Of a stretch of 5,677 bases of DNA, positions 1 to 5,061 are shown one piece after another. A program made the translations under genes and the position numbers. Origin of the DNA: Bacteroidia bacterium. GTDB lineage: Bacteria > Bacteroidota > Bacteroidia > AKYH767-A > OLB10. Every line of letters begins with the position of its first letter. Positions within the stretch are counted from its first letter, which is position 1. The stretch spans positions 1 through 5,677 of the forward strand of contig JANWID010000161.1 of NCBI GenBank assembly GCA_025450095.1. The letters run 5' to 3'. Below the pieces are notes generated by a model, which worked only from the letters and a program-made list of their open reading frames with translations, was not told the origin of the DNA and searched no databases.

Positions 1-1
1 A

Positions 2-124
2 GGTTTGGGAATCATACACAGAGAACAAACACAACCACCCAATTGGTATTCTGAATTTGATTCTGAATACAAGGAAAAATCAGTGATAAACGAAAGACTA
101 TTAGGAATCAGTATCAGATTTTGA
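2..124 (+). CDS. C-terminal end of an upstream gene, probable outer-membrane beta-barrel protein (partial)
   Basis: The frame that starts at base 2 is open for 40 codons from the window edge to a TGA at 122-124. The translated tail is rich in charged and aromatic residues and ends LLGISIRF. A C-terminal phenylalanine with alternating hydrophobic residues before it is the usual beta-signal of outer-membrane barrels inserted by BamA, so I infer an outer-membrane or transporter-like protein. The start and most of the gene lie outside the window, so family and function cannot be given. A second frame is open to base 86, and 40 open codons can occur by chance, so the call rests mainly on the C-terminal pattern. 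Confidence 0.5.
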   Translation, partial: GLGIIHREQTQPPNWYSEFDSEYKEKSVINERLLGISIRF

Positions 125-146
125 AATGCGCACCAACCCGGGATTT

Positions 147-175
147 GAATTCGCAGTTCTGTTTTCAGCGGATTC
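147..175. other. imperfect hairpin downstream of the partial gene
   Basis: GAATTCG (147-153) can pair with CGGATTC (169-175) through one G-T wobble, with an inner CTG/CAG pair around a TTTT loop and a five-base bulge. It begins 22 bases after the stop of the partial upstream gene, where a terminator could sit, but no T-run follows on either side. The structure is visible; a terminator role is only a guess. Confidence 0.2.
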
Positions 176-197
176 CTCACTACTTTCATGAGAAGTT

Positions 198-218
198 GGT
201 CACTGGTCACTGGTCACT
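198..218 (+). repeat. heptamer tandem repeat, three GGTCACT units
   Basis: Three exact, contiguous copies of the 7-base unit GGTCACT occupy 198-204, 205-211 and 212-218. The complementary unit AGTGACC recurs four times, alternating with GGTGACC, at the right edge of the window (5647-5674), so the two arrays are inverted relative to each other. It is noncoding spacer; the weak ORF across it has no protein-like features. Confidence 0.85.
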
Positions 219-261
219 ATTCCCCACGAAGCAATATTGTACAAGTTATCCTGCAAAGCCA

Positions 262-301
262 ATTACCTTAATTCAACAATCAAAATTCACCATTCAACAT
301 T
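262..301 (+). repeat. AT-rich interspersed repeat, copy A (upstream of the GT39 gene)
   Basis: A 40-base AT-rich segment begins ATTACCTTAATTC and ends CACCATTCAACATT. Its last 34 bases match 1840-1873 at 32 positions, in the same orientation. The whole segment matches the reverse complement of 4903-4941 with one gap and four mismatches. It ends only 18 bases before the GT39 start codon, so it probably overlaps that gene's promoter region. Confidence 0.8.
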
Positions 302-308
302 ATTTTCC

Positions 309-316
309 TTAATTTG
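309..316 (+). promoter_or_regulatory. weak Bacteroidota -7-like box before the GT39 gene
   Basis: TTAATTTG matches five of the six fixed positions of the TAnnTTTG box used by the Bacteroidota primary sigma factor, and lies three bases before the ATG at 320. Two better boxes in this window have the same close spacing to a start codon (2335-2342 and, on the minus strand, 5573-5580). The mismatch at the second position keeps this tentative. Confidence 0.25.
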
Positions 317-319
317 CCC

Positions 320-1744
320 ATGAGCATCTTGAGTCCAGGCCTTTTTCTTATTATTCTTTGCATCATCTTTTCCTGCCTCGCCTATTTCTTCTACAAAAAA
401 AGAAACACAACACTTTCCCTTTTATTAATCCTCCTCACCGGCCTTGTCCTTCGTCTCTATGTTTCGTCTGATCATTACCTCCACACCTGGGATGAACGCT
501 ACCATGCGTTGGTGGCGAAAAATCTGTTAAAGCATCCGCTCAAACCTACGTTGTACGATCAACCATTGTTGCCTTACGATGTGGAGAACTGGGTTGCCAA
601 CCATGTCTGGCTCGATAAAGGTCCCATTCCTCTGTGGACCATGGCGCTTTCATTAAATATGTTTGGACTCAATGAATGGGCTTTACGCATTCCTTCGTTG
701 CTGATATCACTCATGGCAGTTTTTCTAACATTCCGACTGGGTAAATTGCTATTTGATGAACGAACAGGATTGCTCGCCGCATTCCTTCATTCCATTCATG
801 GTTTGCTGATTGAAGTGGCAGGAGGGAGGGTGTCGTCGGATCATGTGGAAACGATGTTTTGTTTTTTCACTGAGCTGTCGTTGCTGATTGCCTTCACCGC
901 AGTTATTAAAAATAAGGGAATACTTTATTCCATTGCCATCGGTCTATTCACCGGACTTGCCGTGCTCTGTAAATGGACCCCGGCATTGATGGTCTTTCCT
1001 GTTTGTATTGCCGCAGAATGGATTTCTCAAAGAATGACGTCAAAGGAAATTATTTTAAATTTATTCATCTCCCTTGTTGCTTGTGCAATTGTTGTTGCAC
1101 CCTGGTTGATCTACATCAAGCAAAATTTCCCTGCCGAGGCTGCATATGTATTTCAAAAGTTCACCGGTGCTTATGTTGAGCCCCTTGAAAAACATACCGG
1201 TCCCTGGTATTACTATTTCCAAAACACGGGAATGGTGTTCGGAGAGTTGGTGTGGATTGCCATCATCGCTGCTGTGTATTTTTTATTTAAAGGAAAAGCT
1301 GATTGGAGAACAAGTGTACTGCTGCTCTGGTGGTTTTTACCTTTTGCCGTATTTTCATTTGCCGAAACAAAACGACATACATACTTGCTCATTACAGCCC
1401 CGGCGCTCTTCCTGATTACAGTAAATTCCTGCATACAACTTGCAGAAATAGTGAAGCAGAGAAAATGGGTTCGTGTACTATTGTTTCTCGCTCTCTTCGG
1501 TTTGCCAGTCCGTTATTGCATCGAACGGACAAAACCCTTCGCCAAGCTGGATCGCAATCCGCAGTGGGCGCAGGATCTAAAAGCCATGCGAGGAAATTAT
1601 CCTCCCAATACAGTTTTCGTAAATCATCCGCATCCGGTAGAAGGGATGTTTTACACAGATTATATTTTTTACGGACACATTCCTGGAGAAGATGAATTAA
1701 CACGACTCCGGAAATCGGGTTATGAAGTGAAGGTGGTTGAATGA
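320..1744 (+). CDS. GT39 / ArnT-like membrane glycosyltransferase (dolichyl-phosphate-mannose-protein mannosyltransferase family)
   Basis: This 474-residue polytopic inner-membrane protein has about a dozen hydrophobic segments from residue 5 to 400. Family hallmarks of GT39/PMT_2 are visible: the acidic WDE motif at 57-59 in the first extracytoplasmic loop (the catalytic DE motif of PMT/ArnT enzymes), KGPIPLW at 100-106, FGLNEWALRIPS at 115-126, SSDH at 172-175, PW at 261-262, and KRHTYLL at 351-357 near the C-terminus. Enzymes of this family move a sugar from a polyprenyl-phosphate carrier to lipid A, protein or another acceptor at the outer face of the membrane. The acceptor cannot be read from sequence; the soluble tail (about 400-474) is short. 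I chose ATG at 320 over the in-frame TTG at 314 because it is the better start codon and gives a normal N-terminus before the first helix. No Shine-Dalgarno is present. It stands alone, with repeats on both sides; the GT2 gene at 3914-4867 could supply its lipid-linked donor. Confidence 0.9.
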   Translation: MSILSPGLFLIILCIIFSCLAYFFYKKRNTTLSLLLILLTGLVLRLYVSSDHYLHTWDERYHALVAKNLLKHPLKPTLYDQPLLPYDVENWVANHVWLDKGPIPLWTMALSLNMFGLNEWALRIPSLLISLMAVFLTFRLGKLLFDERTGLLAAFLHSIHGLLIEVAGGRVSSDHVETMFCFFTELSLLIAFTAVIKNKGILYSIAIGLFTGLAVLCKWTPALMVFPVCIAAEWISQRMTSKEIILNLFISLVACAIVVAPWLIYIKQNFPAEAAYVFQKFTGAYVEPLEKHTGPWYYYFQNTGMVFGELVWIAIIAAVYFLFKGKADWRTSVLLLWWFLPFAVFSFAETKRHTYLLITAPALFLITVNSCIQLAEIVKQRKWVRVLLFLALFGLPVRYCIERTKPFAKLDRNPQWAQDLKAMRGNYPPNTVFVNHPHPVEGMFYTDYIFYGHIPGEDELTRLRKSGYEVKVVE

Positions 1745-1767
1745 ACCAAATTCAAAGTTGAATGTTT

Positions 1768-1781
1768 CCGCCGTACGGCGG
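1768..1781. repeat. perfect 14-base GC palindrome in an AT-rich repeat context
   Basis: CCGCCGTACGGCGG is its own reverse complement. It is flanked by AGTTGAATGTTT on the left and ATGAATATTGAATT on the right, fragments of the same ATTCAACATTCA-type sequence seen around the other hairpins. It begins 24 bases after the GT39 stop codon and could stop transcription or protect the mRNA end. No T-run follows it directly, so a Rho-independent terminator is not supported. Confidence 0.8.
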
Positions 1782-1839
1782 ATGAATATTGAATTAAAAA
1801 AGTAATCTAATTTCAACTCAATCTATCTCTCCTCCTCAT

Positions 1840-1873
1840 TTAATTCAACATTTAAAATTCACCATTCAACATT
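1840..1873 (+). repeat. AT-rich interspersed repeat, copy B (downstream of the GT39 gene)
   Basis: This stretch is identical to 268-301 at 32 of 34 positions and in the same orientation. With copy A it forms a direct repeat that brackets the GT39 gene. Its last bases run into the ATTCAACATTCA at 1864-1875 that opens the hairpin-bearing unit to its right. Confidence 0.85.
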
Positions 1874-1879
1874 CAACTC

Positions 1880-1895
1880 GGGGAGCTTCGCCCCC
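1880..1895. repeat. GC-rich hairpin, left arm of the inverted unit
   Basis: GGGG (1880-1883) pairs with CCCC (1892-1895), and GC (1885-1886) pairs with GC (1890-1891) around a TTC loop, leaving A1884 bulged. It sits between ATTCAACATTCA (1864-1875) and CCCGCCCC (1894-1901). Confidence 0.65.
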
Positions 1896-2076
1896 CGCCC
1901 CAGAATCAAATTAAGAAAAAATCCTCAAACTACCAAGTTATAAACGCTTAGTTATTCACAGTGAAAATACCCTGTTTCGTTCCCTAAATCAAAAGTGTAT
2001 TTCCCTCGATGAAAACGAATGGTCACTCAGCCGGTATTGGAAAATTCGTCGCAATTAGTTAACTTGAAATCGGGGC

Positions 2077-2093
2077 GGGAAACGTAGTTTCCC
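2077..2093. repeat. hairpin, right arm of the inverted unit
   Basis: GGGAAAC (2077-2083) and GTTTCCC (2087-2093) form a perfect 7-base-pair stem around a GTA loop. On the minus strand it lies between ATTCAACATTCA (2111-2100) and CCCGCCCC (2079-2072), the same order as the left hairpin. The arms differ from that hairpin but stay complementary. Confidence 0.75.
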
Positions 2094-2176
2094 CCAAACT
2101 GAATGTTGAATTCAGGTGGATGGGAAAAAAAGTATAGACAATAATTTTCTTGAATGACATTTGTTATTAGTAAAAT

Positions 2177-2269
2177 ATGAATGCAATTAGCGGTTTTCCT
2201 CTTGGGATAGATTACAGAGTTACAAAGGATTACAGTATTCAGAAAAATTGGGAGGACTTCAATAGATAA
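2177..2269 (+). CDS. possible 30-residue small ORF, function unknown
   Basis: ATG at 2177 opens 30 codons that end with TAA at 2267-2269. Two in-frame stops lie directly upstream (2168-2173), so this is the longest form. The peptide is hydrophilic with a protein-like mix (for example GFPLGIDYRV near its start and NWEDF near its end) and no signal peptide or membrane helix. I do not recognise it. It could be a real small protein, the remnant of a decayed gene, or chance: a 30-codon ORF is not rare in sequence this AT-rich. No Shine-Dalgarno or convincing promoter box precedes it. Confidence 0.2.
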   Translation: MNAISGFPLGIDYRVTKDYSIQKNWEDFNR

Positions 2270-2277
2270 CAATTACG

Positions 2278-2285
2278 TAATTTTG
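2278..2285 (+). promoter_or_regulatory. Bacteroidota -7-like box (distal) upstream of the T9SS cargo gene
   Basis: TAATTTTG matches TAnnTTTG at every fixed position. It lies two bases before the ATG of a 19-codon ORF and 62 bases before the T9SS cargo start. The nearest upstream TTG that could be a -33 element is 27 bases away, longer than the usual spacing. It may be a second, distal promoter for the cargo gene. Confidence 0.35.
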
Positions 2286-2287
2286 CC

Positions 2288-2347
2288 ATGGAGAAAAAAA
2301 TGAGTGTTTACAATTTGCATTCGTTGAACAGCTTTACTTTTGAATAA
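2288..2347 (+). CDS. possible 19-residue leader ORF abutting the T9SS cargo start
   Basis: ATG at 2288 starts 19 codons (beginning MEKKMSVYN) whose TAA stop, 2345-2347, is directly followed by the ATG of the cargo gene. A perfect TAnnTTTG box lies two bases upstream. If transcribed from that box, the layout would let ribosomes finishing the short ORF restart on the cargo gene. However, a second and better-spaced promoter (2314-2342) lies inside the ORF and would give transcripts that lack it. The peptide has no recognisable features, and chance is a fair explanation. Confidence 0.2.
   Translation: MEKKMSVYNLHSLNSFTFE
2314..2342 (+). promoter_or_regulatory. promoter of the T9SS cargo gene (-33 TTTG, -7 TACTTTTG)
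   Basis: TTTG at 2314-2317 and TACTTTTG at 2335-2342 are 17 bases apart, within the spacing reported for Bacteroidota/Flavobacterium promoters (TTG, 17-23 bases, TAnnTTTG). The -7 box matches at all fixed positions and lies five bases before the ATG at 2348. Transcription would therefore start at or very near the start codon, giving an almost leaderless mRNA. Confidence 0.55.
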
Positions 2348-3859
2348 ATGTTAAGATTATATAAACTAATTTGTTGTTTAATTTTCAGTTGCACAATAAG
2401 TAGTTCATTTTCACAAGTGCCGGCATCATGGCGCATTGGAAGATTTTCAGGTGTAACATTTTCACCTACTACTACACCATTTTTATATGGTGATACAATA
2501 TTTTACACCAATGCTAACTCTACGATGTGGGATCAAAATGGAAAGATTATATTCTTTTCAAATGGAATTCAAGTCTGGGATAGCAGTTTTAATCAATTAC
2601 CGAATGGCAATTTGTTTTCCACTTTGCCCGTCAGTTCGCAGTTTTACGGATCACATATTTATAATTCATCATTGATTATTTCGCGCCCAGGGTATCCAGA
2701 TCAGTATTTAATTTTTCATGAAAATGATTCCTTAACAGGGAACCCACAGTTCCAAGCAAACGTGAGTCTTTTTTACAGTATTATTGATAGATCAATTAAC
2801 AATGGAATGGGAGATGTCACCAATACTAAAAATGTCTTTCTTGAAGATAGTTTATGGATTGGTAACATTGCTGCTGTCAAACATGGCAATGGGCGTGATT
2901 ACTGGGTTATTGCTGGGAAATATAAGACGGACTTGATATATACCTGGTTGGTGCAACCCGACACTATTTTAGGACCATTTCAACAACATAGAGGAATCAG
3001 TTGGACATCTGGGGCAATAGGTATATGGCAAACCAATTTTTCAGAGGATGGCGAACGATTTGCCATTACTTATCAGGATATTATTGCTAGCCAGCGAAGA
3101 TTATTGCTTCAACGATTTGACCGATGTTCTGGCCTCTTTTATGATTCATTGTTGATTAATATTACAAACAATGACACGCTTTGGACATATTCCGGCTTAT
3201 ATGGATGCGGATTTTCACCATCAAGCAGGTATTTATATACGGGATCTGCTACATACTTATACCAATTTGATTTACAATCATCGAATATTCCCGCTTCCAT
3301 GATCCAAGTAGGAGTTCATGACCATGCAACAATTCCGTTTAGTTCTGGTTTTAATTGGCAGAAATTGGCTCCAGATGGAAGAATATATATTGCGACGGGG
3401 AATGGTAATTATGCCTTAGGAGCAATTCATTTTCCTGACAGTTCCGGTATATCTTGCCAAGTTGAACTACGCTATCTCAATTATTACACACAATTTGGAG
3501 TGTCTGATAATAGTATTACTATGTTACCGAATTATCCCAACTATAATTTAGGTTCACTCAGTGGCAGTCTGTGTGATACCTTGGTAAGTATTAATGATCC
3601 GGGTCATCACGATTTTTCATTCAACATTTCACCGAACCCAGCAGAACTTTACACTTCTATATCCTATGTATTGCCACAAGGAGAAAAAGGTACAGTTGAA
3701 ATATTTGACATAACCGGTAAACAGGCTTATTGGATGCACTTGCCTCAATGGAGCACCATGCAAAATGTATCTACGGAATATTTAGCTCCTGGTGTCTATT
3801 GGTGCCGGATTAGGTCGGGAGGTAACCAAAAGTTTCAAAAGCTGGTAGTGGTCAAATAA
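2348..3859 (+). CDS. secreted beta-propeller-like protein with T9SS type A C-terminal sorting domain
   Basis: This 503-residue protein has three parts. Residues 1 to about 22 form a Sec signal peptide (basic start, hydrophobic core LICCLIFSCTISSSF, likely cut near SQ). Residues about 27-410 resemble a Bacteroidota family of propeller-like surface proteins with recurring blade-type strands: NGKIIFFSNGIQVWD at 64-78, FSEDGERFAI at 231-240, FSPSSRYLYTGS at 289-300, YLYQFDL at 303-309, LAPDGRIYIAT at 340-350, and LPNYPNYNLG at 393-402. Residues about 425-503 are a T9SS sorting tail: FNISPNPA at 425-432, VEIFDITGKQ at 450-459, YLAPGVYWCRI at 478-488, and a final QKLVVVK. The protein is expected to cross the inner membrane by Sec and the outer membrane by T9SS, with the tail removed and the protein anchored or released. 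Its ligand or enzyme activity is unknown, and no catalytic motif is visible. The gene is clearly more AT-rich than the glycosyltransferase genes (20 of 60 bases G/C at 2761-2820 against 30 of 60 at 961-1020), hinting at a different origin. Confidence 0.85.
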   Translation: MLRLYKLICCLIFSCTISSSFSQVPASWRIGRFSGVTFSPTTTPFLYGDTIFYTNANSTMWDQNGKIIFFSNGIQVWDSSFNQLPNGNLFSTLPVSSQFYGSHIYNSSLIISRPGYPDQYLIFHENDSLTGNPQFQANVSLFYSIIDRSINNGMGDVTNTKNVFLEDSLWIGNIAAVKHGNGRDYWVIAGKYKTDLIYTWLVQPDTILGPFQQHRGISWTSGAIGIWQTNFSEDGERFAITYQDIIASQRRLLLQRFDRCSGLFYDSLLINITNNDTLWTYSGLYGCGFSPSSRYLYTGSATYLYQFDLQSSNIPASMIQVGVHDHATIPFSSGFNWQKLAPDGRIYIATGNGNYALGAIHFPDSSGISCQVELRYLNYYTQFGVSDNSITMLPNYPNYNLGSLSGSLCDTLVSINDPGHHDFSFNISPNPAELYTSISYVLPQGEKGTVEIFDITGKQAYWMHLPQWSTMQNVSTEYLAPGVYWCRIRSGGNQKFQKLVVVK

Positions 3860-3913
3860 AACCTTTTTGCAGCAAATTCTTTCTTTGCCTGGCTTATCTA
3901 AATAACTCGATAC

Positions 3914-4867
3914 TTACTCAACATTTATTTTCTCCGCCACCTGGTAATGATTCCTATCCACCGAATTCCTGGCAATCAATTCTCCTAAAAATCCCGCTAC
4001 AAAAAGTTGGGTTCCCAGGATCATGGCCAGTAGTCCGAAGTAGAAAAGCGGTCGGTCGGTCATGTTGTAAATGTTGTAGGCGAATTTATCGACGGCCAAT
4101 TTTACTGCTACTCCAAATCCGACAATAAACGAGAGTGTGCCGAGGAGTCCGAAAAGGTGCATCGGCTTTTTGCCGAAACGGGAAACAAAGTTTATGCTGA
4201 GCAAATCGAGGAAACCGTTTACAAAACGTTCCCAGCCGAACTTGGTTTTTCCATACTTGCGGGCGCGGTGTTCCACCACTTTTTCGCTGATGCGTGTGAA
4301 GCCGGCCCATTTGGCGATTACAGGAATGTACCGGTGCATTTCGCCGTATACCTCAATGCCTTTGACTACTTCGTGCCTGTACGCTTTGAGTCCGCAATTA
4401 AAGTCGTGCAAATTCTTGATTCCACTCATGCGGCGGGTAGCCCAATTGAAAAGTTTGGTAGGGATGGTCTTCGAAATGGGATCATGCCGTTTTTTCTTCC
4501 AGCCGCTCACCAGGTCGTTACCCTCTCTTATCATCTGGTACAGACCTGGAATTTCATCCGGACTATCCTGCAGGTCGGCATCCATGGTAATGACTACCTC
4601 TCCTTTGGCAGCTGCAAATCCGCTGTTCAGCGCCGCACTCTTGCCATAGTTTCTCCTGAACCGGATGCCACGTATATGCTGGTTGCTTGTTGAAATAGCA
4701 CGAATGGTATTCCACGATCCATCGATGCTTCCGTCATCCACCAAAATCACTTCGTAACTCAATTTAGAAGCCTGGCAAACCCGCGCTATCCAGTCGCACA
4801 GTTCCGGCAACGATTCTGCTTCGTTGAGGAGAGGAATAACTACCGATACCTGGAAGGGATAATTCAC
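3914..4867 (-). CDS. family 2 glycosyltransferase, DPM1/ArnC/GtrB-like polyprenyl-phosphate sugar transferase
   Basis: This 317-residue protein has an N-terminal GT-A catalytic domain (about 5-230) and two C-terminal membrane helices (about 235-258 and 274-296). Visible motifs are VSVVIPLLNEAESL (7-20), VDDGS (43-47) for nucleotide-sugar binding, DADLQD (96-101) with the metal-binding DxD aspartates, FNCGLKAYR (156-164), and EHRARKYGKTKF (199-210). This arrangement fits bacterial DPM1-like enzymes such as ArnC, GtrB and YfdH, which transfer a sugar from UDP- or GDP-sugar to undecaprenyl phosphate at the cytoplasmic face. Length is normal for the family; the exact sugar cannot be told. The start is GTG at 4867: an in-frame TAA lies 12 bases upstream of it and no ATG intervenes. 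It converges with the T9SS cargo gene, with 54 bases between the stops. It lies downstream of the DUF4199 gene on the same strand but has its own promoter box. It could supply donor to the GT39 enzyme at 320-1744; that link is inference. Confidence 0.9.
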   Translation of the reverse strand: MNYPFQVSVVIPLLNEAESLPELCDWIARVCQASKLSYEVILVDDGSIDGSWNTIRAISTSNQHIRGIRFRRNYGKSAALNSGFAAAKGEVVITMDADLQDSPDEIPGLYQMIREGNDLVSGWKKKRHDPISKTIPTKLFNWATRRMSGIKNLHDFNCGLKAYRHEVVKGIEVYGEMHRYIPVIAKWAGFTRISEKVVEHRARKYGKTKFGWERFVNGFLDLLSINFVSRFGKKPMHLFGLLGTLSFIVGFGVAVKLAVDKFAYNIYNMTDRPLFYFGLLAMILGTQLFVAGFLGELIARNSVDRNHYQVAEKINVE

Positions 4868-4887
4868 AATGAAATTTTAGTTAAGCC

Positions 4888-4895
4888 CAAAAATA
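4888..4895 (-). promoter_or_regulatory. Bacteroidota -7-like box of the GT2 gene
   Basis: On the minus strand the sequence reads TATTTTTG, a full match to TAnnTTTG, 20 bases before the GTG start of the GT2 gene. No TTG at 17-23 bases upstream is present; instead the AT-rich repeat copy C (4903-4941) occupies the -33 position. The box suggests that the GT2 gene can be transcribed apart from the DUF4199 gene. Confidence 0.4.
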
Positions 4896-4902
4896 CACTT
4901 TG

Positions 4903-4941
4903 AATGTTGAATAGTGAATTTTGAATGGTGGATTAGGTAAT
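4903..4941 (-). repeat. AT-rich interspersed repeat, copy C (inverted, upstream of the GT2 gene)
   Basis: Read on the minus strand this 39-base stretch starts ATTACCTAATCC and ends CACTATTCAACATT. It aligns over its full length with copy A (262-301), with one gap and four mismatches. Like copy A it lies just upstream of a glycosyltransferase gene and in the same orientation as that gene, here seven bases from the -7 box. Confidence 0.75.
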
Positions 4942-4965
4942 CAAGCTAATCCCAATCCATTTAAG

Positions 4966-5048
4966 CATTCACTCATTTATCATTCAATCATTCAATCATT
5001 ATCCATTAATCATTCAATTCATCATTCATCATTATTCATTCCTCATTA
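4966..5048. repeat. low-complexity ATCATTCA tandem-like array
   Basis: About 80 bases consist of ATCATTCA and shortened variants. Exact copies lie at 4979-4986, 4987-4994 and 5009-5016, with degenerate units such as ATCATTC (5021-5027) and TTCATTCCTCATT after them. It fills the rest of the 194-base spacer between the GT2 and DUF4199 genes and has strong strand asymmetry, with almost no G on the plus strand. No gene or clear terminator is seen in it. Confidence 0.7.
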
Positions 5049-5061
5049 ATTGCAGCAAACA

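Larger units (their letters stand above)
1864..2111. mobile_element. candidate MITE-like inverted-repeat unit with hairpin-bearing ends (no ORF)
   Basis: The left end (1864-1914, plus strand) and the right end (2111-2059, minus strand) share one layout: an identical ATTCAACATTCA, then a hairpin that starts with at least four G residues, then an identical CCCGCCCC, then a similar tail ending TCAA(A/G)TTAA. The spacing between the two identical blocks is 18 bases on the left and 20 on the right. The inner 144 bases hold no convincing ORF. A non-autonomous element is one reading; two copies of a REP-like palindromic repeat in opposite orientation is the other. No target-site duplication is clear, because the outer edges merge into further ATTCAAC sequence. 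Confidence 0.4.
1745..2347. other. 603-base spacer: hairpins, AT-rich repeats, two tiny ORFs and promoter boxes
   Basis: No gene of normal size fits here. The left part (about 1750-2115) is repeat sequence: a perfect GC palindrome, repeat copy B and an inverted pair of hairpin-bearing units, listed separately. The right part (about 2116-2347) is AT-rich like the gene that follows and holds a 30-codon and a 19-codon ORF plus two TAnnTTTG boxes. An 81-codon minus-strand ORF at 2027-2272 crosses a hairpin and has no recognisable protein features. Confidence 0.7.

Noticed and set aside
127..156. tRNA-like T-loop on the minus strand (TTCAAATC followed by CCCGGG)
   Set aside because: The bases on each side of the loop do not form a T-stem, and no anticodon or D-arm is found in the adjacent sequence; it is not a tRNA and not a convincing tRNA remnant.
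121..312. 63-codon plus-strand ORF starting with TTG
   Set aside because: It overlaps the end of the likely upstream gene, runs through the GGTCACT array and repeat copy A, and has no protein-like features; it is translated repeat sequence.
314..319. TTG at 314 as the start of the GT39 gene
   Set aside because: It adds only two residues and uses a rarer start codon; ATG at 320 is the simpler choice.
1213..1703. Several 70-130 codon ORFs on both strands within the GT39 gene
   Set aside because: They overlap the well-supported GT39 reading frame and have no recognisable features.
262..1873. A complete insertion sequence around the GT39 gene
   Set aside because: There is no transposase, the flanking repeats are direct rather than terminal inverted, and the third copy (4903-4941) is not tied to this gene.
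2027..2272. 81-codon minus-strand ORF in the spacer
   Set aside because: It crosses the right hairpin of the inverted unit, has a low-complexity cysteine- and isoleucine-rich translation with no recognisable domain, and lacks a promoter box or ribosome site.
3872..3888. GCAAA/TTTGC hairpin between the convergent cargo and GT2 genes as a shared terminator
   Set aside because: The stem is only five base pairs with a seven-base loop, weak and AT-rich, and no T-run follows on either strand; termination probably occurs here but no signal can be named.
4137..4693. 170- and 178-codon plus-strand ORFs opposite the GT2 gene
   Set aside because: Both lie wholly antisense to a gene with intact GT2 motifs and membrane helices; their translations show no domain, so they are shadows.
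4966..5048. CRISPR array
   Set aside because: Units are 7-8 bases and contiguous, with no unique spacers of 25-40 bases and no cas genes nearby; it is a simple tandem-like repeat.
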